Source: an uncultured Carboxylicivirga sp. (GTDB taxonomy: Bacteria; Bacteroidota; Bacteroidia; Bacteroidales; Marinilabiliaceae). Taken from it: a DNA stretch of 64,000 nt. Below are positions 25,747-34,669 of this stretch, in pieces. How positions within the stretch are numbered: position 1 is the stretch's first letter; the number at the start of each line of letters is the position of its first letter. The stretch is from positions 1,240,001-1,304,000 of the forward strand of contig CANNEA010000001.1 in the NCBI GenBank assembly GCA_947503525.1, in the 5' to 3' direction. Position numbers and translations under genes: made by a program. Below the pieces are notes generated by a model. That model was not told the DNA's origin and ran no database searches. It saw nothing but the letters and a program-made list of their open reading frames with translations.

Positions 25747-27456
25747 TTAGTAGAATCGATCCCACAGGTTTAACTTATCAATTCTGCTTTTTATTGCAGT
25801 TTGACTTCGACCCAGTAAGTGAGCAATCTGATGTATGGGTTTTCCCTCAATAAACAACTGACTCAATTCAATTTCTTCTGCTTTTGTCCATCTGGCATTT
25901 CCATTCGAAAGTGAATTTCTGCCAAATTCTTTCTTAAGTTGAGTAGTTGAACCTGTGGATATGGTTTTCATTCCTTCAATATAGAAACCCGAAGGCAAAA
26001 GTTTATCAGGAAGGTGTAATTTGCTTTTTGTACGTGTAATGGCCACATATAATAAGTTGATTTCTTCTTCCAGTTGACTCGGTTGAATCTCATTTCCACT
26101 AATGCCGGCCTTTGCATTAAACAGGTTTTGCTCCGTAATAAAATCATCCTGAAGAAAAACTTCATCAAATTCTAAGCCTTTACATTTATGCACGGTGGAA
26201 AAGACCATCTCCGCTTCATCCTTATTGGCAATATCTACCTGACAATCCTTGATTCTTTTCATGTAATAGGGCAGATCCTTATGGTATTTCTCTACTAAAT
26301 CAGTCAAAGGTTTCAGGTTTGTGCTGCCGGTTTCATTAATGTAGTCTTTTAATTCAGCAAACCCCGGCATCATGGCTATCTGAGGATCTTTAATCATGTG
26401 GCGCTGGCCATTGTACAGATTTAAGATATCATAAATCGAACCTCCTTCATCCGCAAAAGTGTAGGAGTTAAGCTGGCCTTCGAAATATATTTTTTTTAAC
26501 TCACGTTGCTGAACTAAAAGTTCGATGGCTCGTGATAATAAACTACTGTTTGATCGAGCCAGAGTAACCTTGCCATCAACTGATCTTGATTTTCCCCGTC
26601 CGCTAATTTTTATTGAGCCATTGCGACCAATCATTCCTTTTAAGCCAATTACTGAAGAAGCCAATGCAGATACTTCATTGTTAAATCTAAAACTTTGACT
26701 CAGATATTGATTCTCGAAATCAACTTTCTGTAATGCATTTATGGCAAACCTCCATCCATAGATTTGCTGATGCTGATCACCAATAATTATTTTAGTGGCA
26801 TGTTGGTTAAGGAAAATATCCAACATGGCAGGTGAAGCATCCTGCCCCTCATCAAATAGTATATATTGATGGGGTAATTGGATATTGGATAATTGAAACT
26901 GTTTCAAATAAAAGTCATGAATAATGTCAATTTCGCCATTATACATTTTTGCCAGAAATAGTCGCGTATAAAACAGGATTGCTTCATAATGATGTTTTAC
27001 AAAGTTCAGACTCTCAGCTTCAAATACAATTTTTGTGTAATTTAATTCAGCTACTTTTTGTGCATTACTGTTACAAAAGTAGGTGGCGAACCGATATACG
27101 TGATTGGCAATTTTTAAGTGTAGTAAATCATTTGATTTTTGATGAATATTTAGGATCCGGACTAAATCATGCGCCTGATAAGTATATCTAAGTTTATAGG
27201 CTGAACCTCGCATTATATATTTAAATGCCAATGAATGTGCAGTTTCAACCTGAACATTATTCAATCCCATTTTTTGAAGCTTTAATTCTGCTTCCTGTTT
27301 AACCGACTTGTTGAAAGCAATATAGAGGATTGGTTTGTGATATCTGCGTTTGGCATACTCTAAAATAGTAGTCGTTTTACCAGACCCAGCTACCGCATTG
27401 ACTTTTAAATCACCTTCCGTTTCTATTATGGATTGTTGCTCTTCCGTCAGTTGCAT
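25747..27456 (-). CDS. UvrD/FBH1-like superfamily 1 helicase with C-terminal HTH
   Basis: A 569-residue SF1 helicase. Walker A is AVAGSGKTT (21-29), motif Ia is in FNKSVKQEAE, Walker B is LFDEGQDAS, motif III is IIGDQHQQIYGWR, motif V is STVHKCKGLEFDEVFL and motif VI is YVAITRTKSKL. The ETAHSLAFKY segment and short length are like eukaryotic FBH1 and its bacterial relatives rather than full UvrD/Rep. The last 50 residues (ARWTKAEEIELSQLF onwards) form a separate Myb/SANT- or sigma-region-4-like helix-turn-helix (IHQIAHLLGRSQTAIKSRI), which could bind DNA. A role in recombination control or fork repair is inferred. It is preceded by no obvious partner. Confidence 0.85.
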   Translation of the reverse strand: MQLTEEQQSIIETEGDLKVNAVAGSGKTTTILEYAKRRYHKPILYIAFNKSVKQEAELKLQKMGLNNVQVETAHSLAFKYIMRGSAYKLRYTYQAHDLVRILNIHQKSNDLLHLKIANHVYRFATYFCNSNAQKVAELNYTKIVFEAESLNFVKHHYEAILFYTRLFLAKMYNGEIDIIHDFYLKQFQLSNIQLPHQYILFDEGQDASPAMLDIFLNQHATKIIIGDQHQQIYGWRFAINALQKVDFENQYLSQSFRFNNEVSALASSVIGLKGMIGRNGSIKISGRGKSRSVDGKVTLARSNSSLLSRAIELLVQQRELKKIYFEGQLNSYTFADEGGSIYDILNLYNGQRHMIKDPQIAMMPGFAELKDYINETGSTNLKPLTDLVEKYHKDLPYYMKRIKDCQVDIANKDEAEMVFSTVHKCKGLEFDEVFLQDDFITEQNLFNAKAGISGNEIQPSQLEEEINLLYVAITRTKSKLHLPDKLLPSGFYIEGMKTISTGSTTQLKKEFGRNSLSNGNARWTKAEEIELSQLFIEGKPIHQIAHLLGRSQTAIKSRIDKLNLWDRFY

Positions 27457-27639
27457 TAGCTCCTTTTTTAAGGTTCACAAAAGTCATAAAAGAAAGGATA
27501 CCGAGCAAGTAAATCTTAAAGGAGATTTACTTCTAAAAGTAAATCTGTTTATCCATTCTCCATTGTTTATTCATACCCAGATAAGTAACTTTTGAGAAGG
27601 AAGGATTAAGTTTCTTCATGGAATCTAAAGGAGCGAAGC

Positions 27640-29523
27640 TTAATCTAATGGTAAAATCAATCCAAATGTAGAACCAAGGCCTTTTTTACTTTTTAGATAT
27701 ATTTTACCATTCATCAAGCTAGCGAGTGACCGAGCAATATTTAGTCCAAGCCCAAATCCACCATGTTGACTTCTATAATGAGAATCATCCCGACTAAAAC
27801 GTTCAAATATCACTTTCTGTTGTAGAGTGTTTATTCCTACACCTGTATCGCTAACATATAATAATAAGGCTGACTTATACTCTGGGTAAGCTATAGCAAT
27901 ATCGGGAAAAGCTTGAAGGTTATCATATCCAAAAGTGATGCTTCCTTCTTCAGTAAATTTAACGGCATTAACTAAAAAGTTATGCATTATCTGATTGATC
28001 CGTAATTCATCACCTGTGAGTTGTCCTTGTTTTGGATTGGTTTTTTTATGTAATTCTAAATTCATCTTATCATTTGATGCCAATAGAGGTAAGGTGGTCA
28101 TATATAGCTGATCAAACATTCGTTCTAAGTCAAAAGCTTTGTTCACTAGCTTAATTTCATCGGCATCGATTAGTGATAAATCAAGAATGTCGTTAACCAA
28201 TTGAGATAAAAGGTGAGTATTGGTGTGAATGATTTGCAGGTATTGTTTTAGTTCGTCATGCGGGTCTTCGATCATCGCCAGTTCTGAAAAACCGGAAATG
28301 GCATTTAAAGGAGTTCTAAGCTCGTGTGATACATTGGCTAAAAATGCTCCTTTCAAGCGATCTGACTCTAAGGCTTTATCCCTTGCCTTTTCAACTAATG
28401 ATCTGTTTTTCTTTTCTATGGCTATATACCGTACTAAAACAATTATGGCGAATACCATAATGATTATCAGTAAAGAAAACCAGATAATAATCATCTTATA
28501 CCTGCTAAATACAGTGATTGGTTTACTTATAAAAACTGTACCTGCAGGTGCTCTTTTCGGATCAATCCCAAATTCAATAAGTTTGGAATAGTTAAAAATA
28601 AATCCCGATTGAGTATTAAATATTCTTTGCTCTATTTGCTCACCGTCCAACAAACGCTTAGCAATTAAAGCTGTCGTTTTTCCATGTTCTTCCGAATAGG
28701 CAAACCTGCCCCCTGTAATATTTTCAATGTCAGCAATGTAGCTTGAGAATATTGGGATATTACAGTTGTCAGCAAGCAATTGAGCTACTTTAATATCATC
28801 TGCATTATTTCCATCAGCATATTTGGTAACTCCAAAATAAAAGAGTGCCGCGTTTTTCTTTTGGTTTATTTCATCTATAACAGCAAGAGTGTTATCGTTT
28901 GTAATTGTATCGATTATTTCCAGTGAAATTCGATATTCATTTTGAATCTGTTGTATGGCTTGTTTCTTATAAACCTCTCCGGTAATCGTATTATCTGCAA
29001 TAACAATCACTTTCTCCATGTCAGGGTACAGATCTTTAATGGCGTTAAATGTAAGACTCAGTACCGTTTGTTCTCTTACGCCCACAAGGTTTAATTCTTG
29101 CAAGTCATAATCTTCTGGATTTGATATTCCACAAAATACTATAGGTTTATTTTCGAATAATGAATCATTACGATGTTTAACCACAAAATCCAAAGCAGCA
29201 TTATCAGCAACAATTATCAGATTTATTGAGGTATTGCCATATTTATTATTTAAATATTCTAAAAAATTGAAGTGCGGACTTGGCTTTCTTGAATCCATAA
29301 ACTCAGATAGTAAATTGTTATCTTCCCAATTACTATATTGTTTGGATATTCCTTCTGTAACTTTTCTTGTCCAAATGTAATCTATACTGTACGAACTAAT
29401 ATAAAGAGTATTGTTTTGCTTATTGTTTAACTCCATCTGTCCATTGCAGAATAGGAACGGAAAGAAAAACACTAAGAAGTAAGTAATACTAATTAGTACT
29501 CTTTGAGATATTATGTAATTCAT
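27640..29523 (-). CDS. Sensor histidine kinase with ABC-substrate-binding-like sensor domain
   Basis: A 627-residue membrane kinase. An N-terminal hydrophobic segment is followed by a periplasmic domain (about 35-325) resembling the ABC_sub_bind / periplasmic-binding fold (VFCGISNPEDYDLQELNLVGV, KVIVIADNTITGEVYKK, ITGGRFAYSEEHG). A membrane helix (IIIWFSLLIIIMVFAIIV) leads to HisKA with His400 in NVSHELRTPLN, and the ATPase domain with NFLVNAVKFTEEG, DTGVGI and GLGLNIARSL. No receiver domain is fused, and no regulator is adjacent. The ligand is unknown; the domain family suggests a small molecule bound in the periplasm. Confidence 0.88.
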   Translation of the reverse strand: MNYIISQRVLISITYFLVFFFPFLFCNGQMELNNKQNNTLYISSYSIDYIWTRKVTEGISKQYSNWEDNNLLSEFMDSRKPSPHFNFLEYLNNKYGNTSINLIIVADNAALDFVVKHRNDSLFENKPIVFCGISNPEDYDLQELNLVGVREQTVLSLTFNAIKDLYPDMEKVIVIADNTITGEVYKKQAIQQIQNEYRISLEIIDTITNDNTLAVIDEINQKKNAALFYFGVTKYADGNNADDIKVAQLLADNCNIPIFSSYIADIENITGGRFAYSEEHGKTTALIAKRLLDGEQIEQRIFNTQSGFIFNYSKLIEFGIDPKRAPAGTVFISKPITVFSRYKMIIIWFSLLIIIMVFAIIVLVRYIAIEKKNRSLVEKARDKALESDRLKGAFLANVSHELRTPLNAISGFSELAMIEDPHDELKQYLQIIHTNTHLLSQLVNDILDLSLIDADEIKLVNKAFDLERMFDQLYMTTLPLLASNDKMNLELHKKTNPKQGQLTGDELRINQIMHNFLVNAVKFTEEGSITFGYDNLQAFPDIAIAYPEYKSALLLYVSDTGVGINTLQQKVIFERFSRDDSHYRSQHGGFGLGLNIARSLASLMNGKIYLKSKKGLGSTFGLILPLD

Positions 29524-29621
29524 TCACTATGATTTATGATTCACGAAAATAGATAAATTAATCTGTTTAGCGAAAATCAAAAATAATCGATAGGTCTTGC
29601 TAACCAATAATGTCGTGTAAC

Positions 29622-30710
29622 TTACTTTAGTGCATTGACCGCAAAGGAAGCTAACCAATGTGTACCTTCATAGTTTCCATCAGTAATGTTTGGTAAAGAA
29701 TGCTTAATATGAAGATTAGCAATTTTTATAAGATGGTTATACTCTTCATATTGATTTGCCAAAGCATATAAACACCAGGCCCTGCTGAAATTGACACCAT
29801 CCAGATGCACTAATTTGCCGTCTGTTCGATCGCTTACCAGGCTAGGTTCAATCTTAAACTTGGGATCAGATAACTCTGGCATAAATGCACTCATCCATGC
29901 TAGAAATTCATCTTTACTTAAAACGCGACGCATAATATCAATCTCTTGAAAACAAGGGGAAAGGAAATCGAATCCACTCGGTTCCCATTTTAAAGGACAG
30001 GCTTCGTCGGCTAAATAGAAATCACGAGCTCTATAGCTAATCATATTTTTGAGAGTAGTATTACCAACAGCATGTGCATAATCCCAGGCGAAACTCATTC
30101 CAAAGGCAGTATTTGTGTGCTCACCGACGCGAATAGGATAATTTAGCCTCGGTAAGAAATCAAAATACTTTTCAACAATGAAATCGGTAAGTGGTTGAAG
30201 GTTTTTTTTCAGTATTTTTGCATCAGCATTGTCCCAGGTATGGAGTTCTTCGGCTAATTTAAGTAACCATGCCCACCCATAAGTGCGTTCGAAGGATTTT
30301 TCAGAGGGGCGTTTAAAATATTCAAGTTCAATAAGAATATTAGAAGCGCTGATATTTTCTTTCAATTTTTGAAGTATTACCTCTCTTTGATTCAGTTCAG
30401 GATAATCTTTGAGAAGCTTAATAAGCATCCAGTGACCATGAACAGCCGAGTGCCAATCGAAACAACCATAAAAAGCCGGGTGTAAATCTTTAGGTGTGCC
30501 AATGTCTTTCTCAGATCCCAGAGTTTGATTGAGTTTATTGGGAAACTCAATTTGCATGCAATGTATTGGTAATTCGGCCAGTCGATTTGCCTCTTTGAGA
30601 TTAAGAACGATTTGCTCATTCTTGATGCCAGGATTTGAGTCTTTTGTTTTCTTTACATCGTTAAGACATGAACTTAATATTAGACTTAATGCTATAAGGT
30701 GTATTTTCAT
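29622..30710 (-). CDS. DUF2891 family lipoprotein
   Basis: A 362-residue protein with a lipobox (LSLILSSC, Cys15) and then the DUF2891 fold, an all-helical (alpha/alpha) toroid: YGCFDWHSAVHGHW, ERTYGWAWLLKLAEEL, GEHTNTAFGMSFAWDYA, PSGFDFLSPCFQEIDIM, FSRAWCLYALA and GTHWLASFAV are recurring His/Trp-rich motifs. The conserved acidic and aromatic residues suggest an enzyme or carbohydrate/peptide binder, but no activity is known to me. The gene lies 16 bases downstream of pxpC and so probably belongs to the 5-oxoproline operon; whether it handles a pyroglutamyl or related substrate is speculation. Confidence 0.82.
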   Translation of the reverse strand: MKIHLIALSLILSSCLNDVKKTKDSNPGIKNEQIVLNLKEANRLAELPIHCMQIEFPNKLNQTLGSEKDIGTPKDLHPAFYGCFDWHSAVHGHWMLIKLLKDYPELNQREVILQKLKENISASNILIELEYFKRPSEKSFERTYGWAWLLKLAEELHTWDNADAKILKKNLQPLTDFIVEKYFDFLPRLNYPIRVGEHTNTAFGMSFAWDYAHAVGNTTLKNMISYRARDFYLADEACPLKWEPSGFDFLSPCFQEIDIMRRVLSKDEFLAWMSAFMPELSDPKFKIEPSLVSDRTDGKLVHLDGVNFSRAWCLYALANQYEEYNHLIKIANLHIKHSLPNITDGNYEGTHWLASFAVNALK

Positions 30711-30726
30711 GATATCCTCTTTAGAA

Positions 30727-31665
30727 TTAACTAATTCTGTAATTACTTAAATATTCTTCGTGTTCTCGTAATAAGCGATGAGCCTCTTTCAGTGAAACTT
30801 CTTGGAATCGAATAGTATCTCCTGGTTTTAATTGTGCCAGTTTGCTATGGTCAGTGCTGATGATTTGTCCTATACGCGTATATCCGCCTATTGTCTGGCG
30901 GTCGGCCATCATAATAATGGGAGAACCATCACCGGGTACCTGAATTGTGCCAAATCCAATAGCGGATGACACAATATCGGAGTTTCCGTTAATTTGAGTT
31001 AGCGATTTCCCCGAAAGACGATAACCCATTCTATCACATTGTGGTGTTAATTTATAGGAAGAGGTGAGCAGGTTTTTGATGCTATTCCAATTAAAGCGCT
31101 CTTTTTCCGCGCCAGGTAGTATACGTAATAGTACTTCAGTTTTAAATGTGGGAATGTGTTTGTTTTTTATACTTAATCTCTTCGGGTTTTTAGTAACTCC
31201 AACAAAATTGAGCTCATCATTTGCTTTCAATGCCCTTCCCATAAAACCACCAAATTTGCCCCTTAAGTAGGTTGATTTACTTTCCATGATGATCGGCACA
31301 TCAAAACCTCCGGCAATGGCAAGGTATGATCTGGCTCCTTCCTCAATTTGTCCGATTTCAACCATATCACCTGCTTTTATCTTGATCGTTTTATAGCATG
31401 ATTTTACTCGGGAGTTAAGCTTTATTTGACATTTTCCTCCAGTTACAGCAATGCAGGCATCATTCAAAAATTGCAGACTGGGTCCTAAAAGTGTTATTTC
31501 CAGACATGCTTCGTTAAATGGGTTACCTACCAGATAATTGGCCAGTTGTAAAGATGTAGTATCCATGGCTCCACCAACTGGCATACCAATGTTTTGGTAA
31601 TTAGCTCTGCCCAAATCCTGAATAGAGCTTAGTAGACCTGCTTGGATGATTTTAACTTTGGCCAT
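30727..31665 (-). CDS. pxpC: 5-oxoprolinase subunit PxpC
   Basis: A 312-residue protein of the KipA/carboxyltransferase C-terminal family: VKIIQAGLLSSIQDLGRANYQNIGMPVGGAMD at the start, NPFNEACLEITLLGP, and GFGTIQVPGDGSPIIMMADRQTIGGYTRIGQII near the end are the family blocks. With PxpA and PxpB it forms the ATP-dependent 5-oxoprolinase that opens 5-oxo-L-proline (pyroglutamate) to glutamate. It overlaps the end of pxpB by 14 bases, so translation is probably coupled, and precedes the DUF2891 gene. Confidence 0.93.
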   Translation of the reverse strand: MAKVKIIQAGLLSSIQDLGRANYQNIGMPVGGAMDTTSLQLANYLVGNPFNEACLEITLLGPSLQFLNDACIAVTGGKCQIKLNSRVKSCYKTIKIKAGDMVEIGQIEEGARSYLAIAGGFDVPIIMESKSTYLRGKFGGFMGRALKANDELNFVGVTKNPKRLSIKNKHIPTFKTEVLLRILPGAEKERFNWNSIKNLLTSSYKLTPQCDRMGYRLSGKSLTQINGNSDIVSSAIGFGTIQVPGDGSPIIMMADRQTIGGYTRIGQIISTDHSKLAQLKPGDTIRFQEVSLKEAHRLLREHEEYLSNYRIS

Positions 31666-32392
31666 TGTTAATCATTATAGTTTCGCTTTTAACAAAGTAT
31701 TGTTTGTTTCGAATTGCTTCTTTAATGTCGTGATACTCGACAGGACTTATCGGGTCAAACTTTATATGATCACCGGATTGGATCAGTACTTCTGGTGTTC
31801 TGCTAATATCAAACATCTTTAAGGGGGTTTTACCAATAATTTGCCAACCTCCCGGACTGTCGATCGGATAAACTCCCGTTTGCTTATCGGCTATACCAAC
31901 AGCGCCAGCCTTTATTTTTTGTCTGGGTTTATATTTCCGTGGTGTAGTAATTTTTTTATCTAATCCACCCAAATAAACAAATCCGGGAGTAAACCCTAAC
32001 ATATAAACCAGATATTCGACTGATGAGTGAAGGTTTATAACTTCTTCAACATCTAATTCATTGTGTCTGGCAACAAAGCTTAGGTCCGGAGCAAATTCCT
32101 CATGGTAACATACGGGAATATGTATGAGCTTGGATGCAGAATTAAAATCATTAATGGTATTTATGTCAATGGCTTTTAACTTACTTAAAAGCGTTTCATA
32201 ATCAATTATTGCAGGATCATAGCAAACCGTAACATCACAATACGCTGGTACTATCTGGCTAACACCCCTTATATGAAGTTGTTCTATTGCCCGAGTGAAG
32301 TTTTTTACTTTTCGATGTGTTTTGATATCAATATCATAACCAAAGCGAACAATAAAAGCCTTATCCCCGGACATATGGAATTCTGGATTCAT
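31652..32392 (-). CDS. pxpB: 5-oxoprolinase subunit PxpB
   Basis: A 246-residue protein of the KipI/allophanate-hydrolase-subunit-1 family. FHMSGDKAFIVRFGYDID at the start, IPVCYHEEFAPDLSFVA, YMLGFTPGFVYLGGLD, TPRKYKPRQKIKAGAVGIAD, and IDSPGGWQIIGKTPLKMFD are the family blocks in order. It works with PxpC in the phosphorylation and decyclisation step of 5-oxoproline hydrolysis. The reading frame opens at 32422, overlapping pxpA, but the ATG at 32392 starts the domain and leaves 4 bases after the pxpA stop. Kinase inhibition, the KipI role in Bacillus, is not expected to be the main function. Confidence 0.93.
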   Translation of the reverse strand: MNPEFHMSGDKAFIVRFGYDIDIKTHRKVKNFTRAIEQLHIRGVSQIVPAYCDVTVCYDPAIIDYETLLSKLKAIDINTINDFNSASKLIHIPVCYHEEFAPDLSFVARHNELDVEEVINLHSSVEYLVYMLGFTPGFVYLGGLDKKITTPRKYKPRQKIKAGAVGIADKQTGVYPIDSPGGWQIIGKTPLKMFDISRTPEVLIQSGDHIKFDPISPVEYHDIKEAIRNKQYFVKSETIMINNGQS

Positions 32393-32396
32393 AATA

Positions 32397-33158
32397 CTAG
32401 GCTTTGATTGGACGAATAGCAATATTATTGGCTTTTAGTTCCTCATTCAGTTTTCGGGCAAATAATAAAGCTTCCTTATTATCACCATGAATACATATAC
32501 TATCAGCTTTCATGTTAATCGTACTACCGTCAATGGAGGTTAGCTTCTGCTTATTTATCATACTTGAAACCTGATTTATACATTCATTTTCATCATGTAT
32601 TATGGCCAAGGAATTTGAACGCGTAACCAATGAGCCATTTTTGTTATATCTGCGATCGGCAAAAGCCTCATTAGCTGTTTTTAGACCAAGCTCCATTGCT
32701 GCCTCAATCATTTTAGAATTGGCAAGTCCATAAAATATTAAATGAGCATCAATTTGCTTTACAGCTTTGGCAATTGTACGAGCCATCTCAAAATTATTAG
32801 CTGCCATATTGTACATAGCTCCATGTATTTTCACATGACTTAGGTGGCCTCCCAAAGCCTCAGTCATTGACTTGAGTGCACTTACCTGATATAAAATAGA
32901 ACTATAAAGATCATCCGGACTAAGTTTCATTTCCCTTCGGCCAAAACCCTGAAGGTCGCTGAAACCCGGATGGGCCCCTATGGACACATTGTTTATCAAT
33001 GCTGCCTCAATGGTCTTTTGAATAACCAATGGGTCACCTGCATGAAAACCACATGCGATATTGGCAGAAGAAATATATTTGAATATTTCTTCAGACTCTC
33101 CCAGTGAATAAGGTCCAAAACCTTCGCCCAGATCGCAATTAATATCTATAGTACGCAT
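32397..33158 (-). CDS. pxpA: 5-oxoprolinase subunit PxpA
   Basis: A 253-residue LamB/YcsF family protein. TIDINCDLGEGFGPY, IANIACGFHAGDPLVIQKTI, GAHPGFSDLQGFGRREM, HVKIHGAMYNMA, ANEAFADRRYNKNGSLVTR and ICIHGDNKEA are the conserved blocks, full length. PxpA is the subunit of 5-oxoprolinase that contacts the substrate together with PxpBC. The gene is 8 bases downstream of the transporter gene at 33166, and this order recalls the Bacillus ycsF-ycsG-kipI-kipA arrangement, in which an Nramp-like gene also belongs to the operon. The pathway recovers glutamate from pyroglutamate released by peptide turnover. Confidence 0.94.
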   Translation of the reverse strand: MRTIDINCDLGEGFGPYSLGESEEIFKYISSANIACGFHAGDPLVIQKTIEAALINNVSIGAHPGFSDLQGFGRREMKLSPDDLYSSILYQVSALKSMTEALGGHLSHVKIHGAMYNMAANNFEMARTIAKAVKQIDAHLIFYGLANSKMIEAAMELGLKTANEAFADRRYNKNGSLVTRSNSLAIIHDENECINQVSSMINKQKLTSIDGSTINMKADSICIHGDNKEALLFARKLNEELKANNIAIRPIKA

Positions 33159-33165
33159 GTTATTT

Positions 33166-34401
33166 CTAAATTAATCCTAAAACTGACAGAATACTTCTTA
33201 ATCCTAAGCCTAATGTAGTTAAAACCACCAAGGTACCAGCAATGTTTGAAGCCAAAGTATTGGTGTATTTTCCCAATAAATTTTTGTTATTCATAACTAC
33301 TACTAAAAAGATTGCTATTACGGGCAGTAATAATCCATTGGTGACCTGTGCAAACAATATGGCTTGGATAGGTTTATAGCCGATGCTTGCAAAAACAATT
33401 CCTATACCTAGAATAAACATCCATACTATTTTAAAACGCCAGTTTTTCATGCCTTTATCCCATCCCAAAATTCCGGATGTTGCATAGGCGGCTGCCAATG
33501 GAGCTGTAATTGAAGAAGATATACCTGCTGCAAATAAGCCTGTGGCTAAGAAATATTTAGCCCACGAACCTAAAACCGGCTCAAGCTGGATGGCCAGGTC
33601 ATTGGCACCTGTGATAGAGTTGCCCTGACCAACGAAGGCCACAGAAGATGTAATGATAATGCTCATAGAAATCAGTCCACCGATAATGACAGAAAAGACT
33701 ATATCAAACTTGGCTTTGCCTAACTCCTCAGGTTTTTTCCACCTTTCGCCAACTGCAGAGGCATGAAGAAAGAGATTATACGGAACCACAGTTGTTCCAA
33801 TCAATCCGACTAACATTAAAATCGATTTATTCGGCAAGGACGGAATAAACATGCCTTTAAGTATATCGAGGATATTTGGTCCAATGACAATAACTGTAGT
33901 GATGAACACGAAACTCATTAACAATACAAGTGCAATTAATGAGCGTTCCAGCAATTTGTAACTGCCTGTCATTAACAATGCAAAAGCAATGCTACCAATA
34001 ATTATACTTATCAAGCTGATATGTTCTTCTCCGAATACTGCACTTGCACCTAAGGCCGAGCCTAGTATGTTACCTGTCTCATAAGCGGCATTACCAATAA
34101 CAATGGCTGAAAGAATCAAGATGATAACCACTGTTCTGAGAATTGGTGATTTTAACTGAGTACGAATAGATTCGCCCAATCCTTTTTGTGTTACAACACC
34201 TAAACGGGCAGTCATTTCCTGCAGTATTATAGTGGCTAATACCGAAAAAAGCAAACCCCATAAGAGAGCCATTCCAAAATTCGCGCCTGCCAATGAACAT
34301 GTTGTGATTGTGCCCGGGCCTATAAATGCAGCAGTTACTAAAGTACCTGGCCCAAGCTCTTTAAATTTTGATATAAATTGGTTTGAAGATAATTTACCCA
34401 T
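33166..34401 (-). CDS. Nramp-fold transporter of the 5-oxoprolinase operon, metal motifs altered
   Basis: An 11-helix, 411-residue member of the Nramp/APC superfamily. In Nramp metal carriers, helix 1 bears DPGN and helix 6 bears MPHN/S, whose Asp, Asn and Met bind the ion. Here helix 1 reads GPGT (Gly28-Thr31, in AAFIGPGTITTCS) and helix 6 reads VPYN (Val206-Asn209), so Asp, Asn and Met are all missing. The surrounding framework (NLFLHAS) is conserved. With pxpA 8 bases downstream, import of 5-oxoproline or another small organic solute is the better inference; manganese uptake is unlikely. It is the first gene of the pxp operon. Confidence 0.8.
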   Translation of the reverse strand: MGKLSSNQFISKFKELGPGTLVTAAFIGPGTITTCSLAGANFGMALLWGLLFSVLATIILQEMTARLGVVTQKGLGESIRTQLKSPILRTVVIILILSAIVIGNAAYETGNILGSALGASAVFGEEHISLISIIIGSIAFALLMTGSYKLLERSLIALVLLMSFVFITTVIVIGPNILDILKGMFIPSLPNKSILMLVGLIGTTVVPYNLFLHASAVGERWKKPEELGKAKFDIVFSVIIGGLISMSIIITSSVAFVGQGNSITGANDLAIQLEPVLGSWAKYFLATGLFAAGISSSITAPLAAAYATSGILGWDKGMKNWRFKIVWMFILGIGIVFASIGYKPIQAILFAQVTNGLLLPVIAIFLVVVMNNKNLLGKYTNTLASNIAGTLVVLTTLGLGLRSILSVLGLI

Positions 34402-34617
34402 AGTGATGGTATAGAATTATTAGTTCTCAAAAAACTAGTAGTTACAAGTGAGTTACATGGGTTGAATGTTTGACTAAAATAGAAAGAATATTTGGATGGA
34501 CAAGTGTAGATTCATTGTCAATTAGTTCTACTCTATGTGCACTAACTACTGAGAGCTTGGATTGTCTTAAATACCGTTTAAGAATTTATTAATAATAGAT
34601 TTCTTGTAATTTTAATA

Positions 34618-34631
34618 AATGAACGTTCATT
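34618..34631. promoter_or_regulatory. Candidate TetR operator
   Basis: AATGAACGTTCATT is a perfect 14-bp palindrome 18 bases upstream of the -7 element of the TetR gene, covering its -33 region. A protein bound here would block the promoter, the usual form of TetR autoregulation. Confidence 0.6.
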
Positions 34632-34648
34632 CAATAAGAAAATAATTA

Positions 34649-34656
34649 TATATTTG
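34649..34656 (+). promoter_or_regulatory. -7 promoter element of tetR
   Basis: TATATTTG is an exact TAnnTTTG match 14 bases before the ATG at 34670, giving a very short leader if transcription starts about 7 bases further on. The palindromic operator is directly upstream. Confidence 0.6.
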
Positions 34657-34669
34657 CCTCACTTTAAAA

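Larger units (their letters stand above)
34402..34669. other. Divergent promoter region between the pxp operon and tetR
   Basis: No gene is supported. It holds a perfect 14-bp palindrome (34618-34631) and the -7 element of tetR (34649-34656); the minus-strand promoter of the transporter operon was not recognised. Confidence 0.6.
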
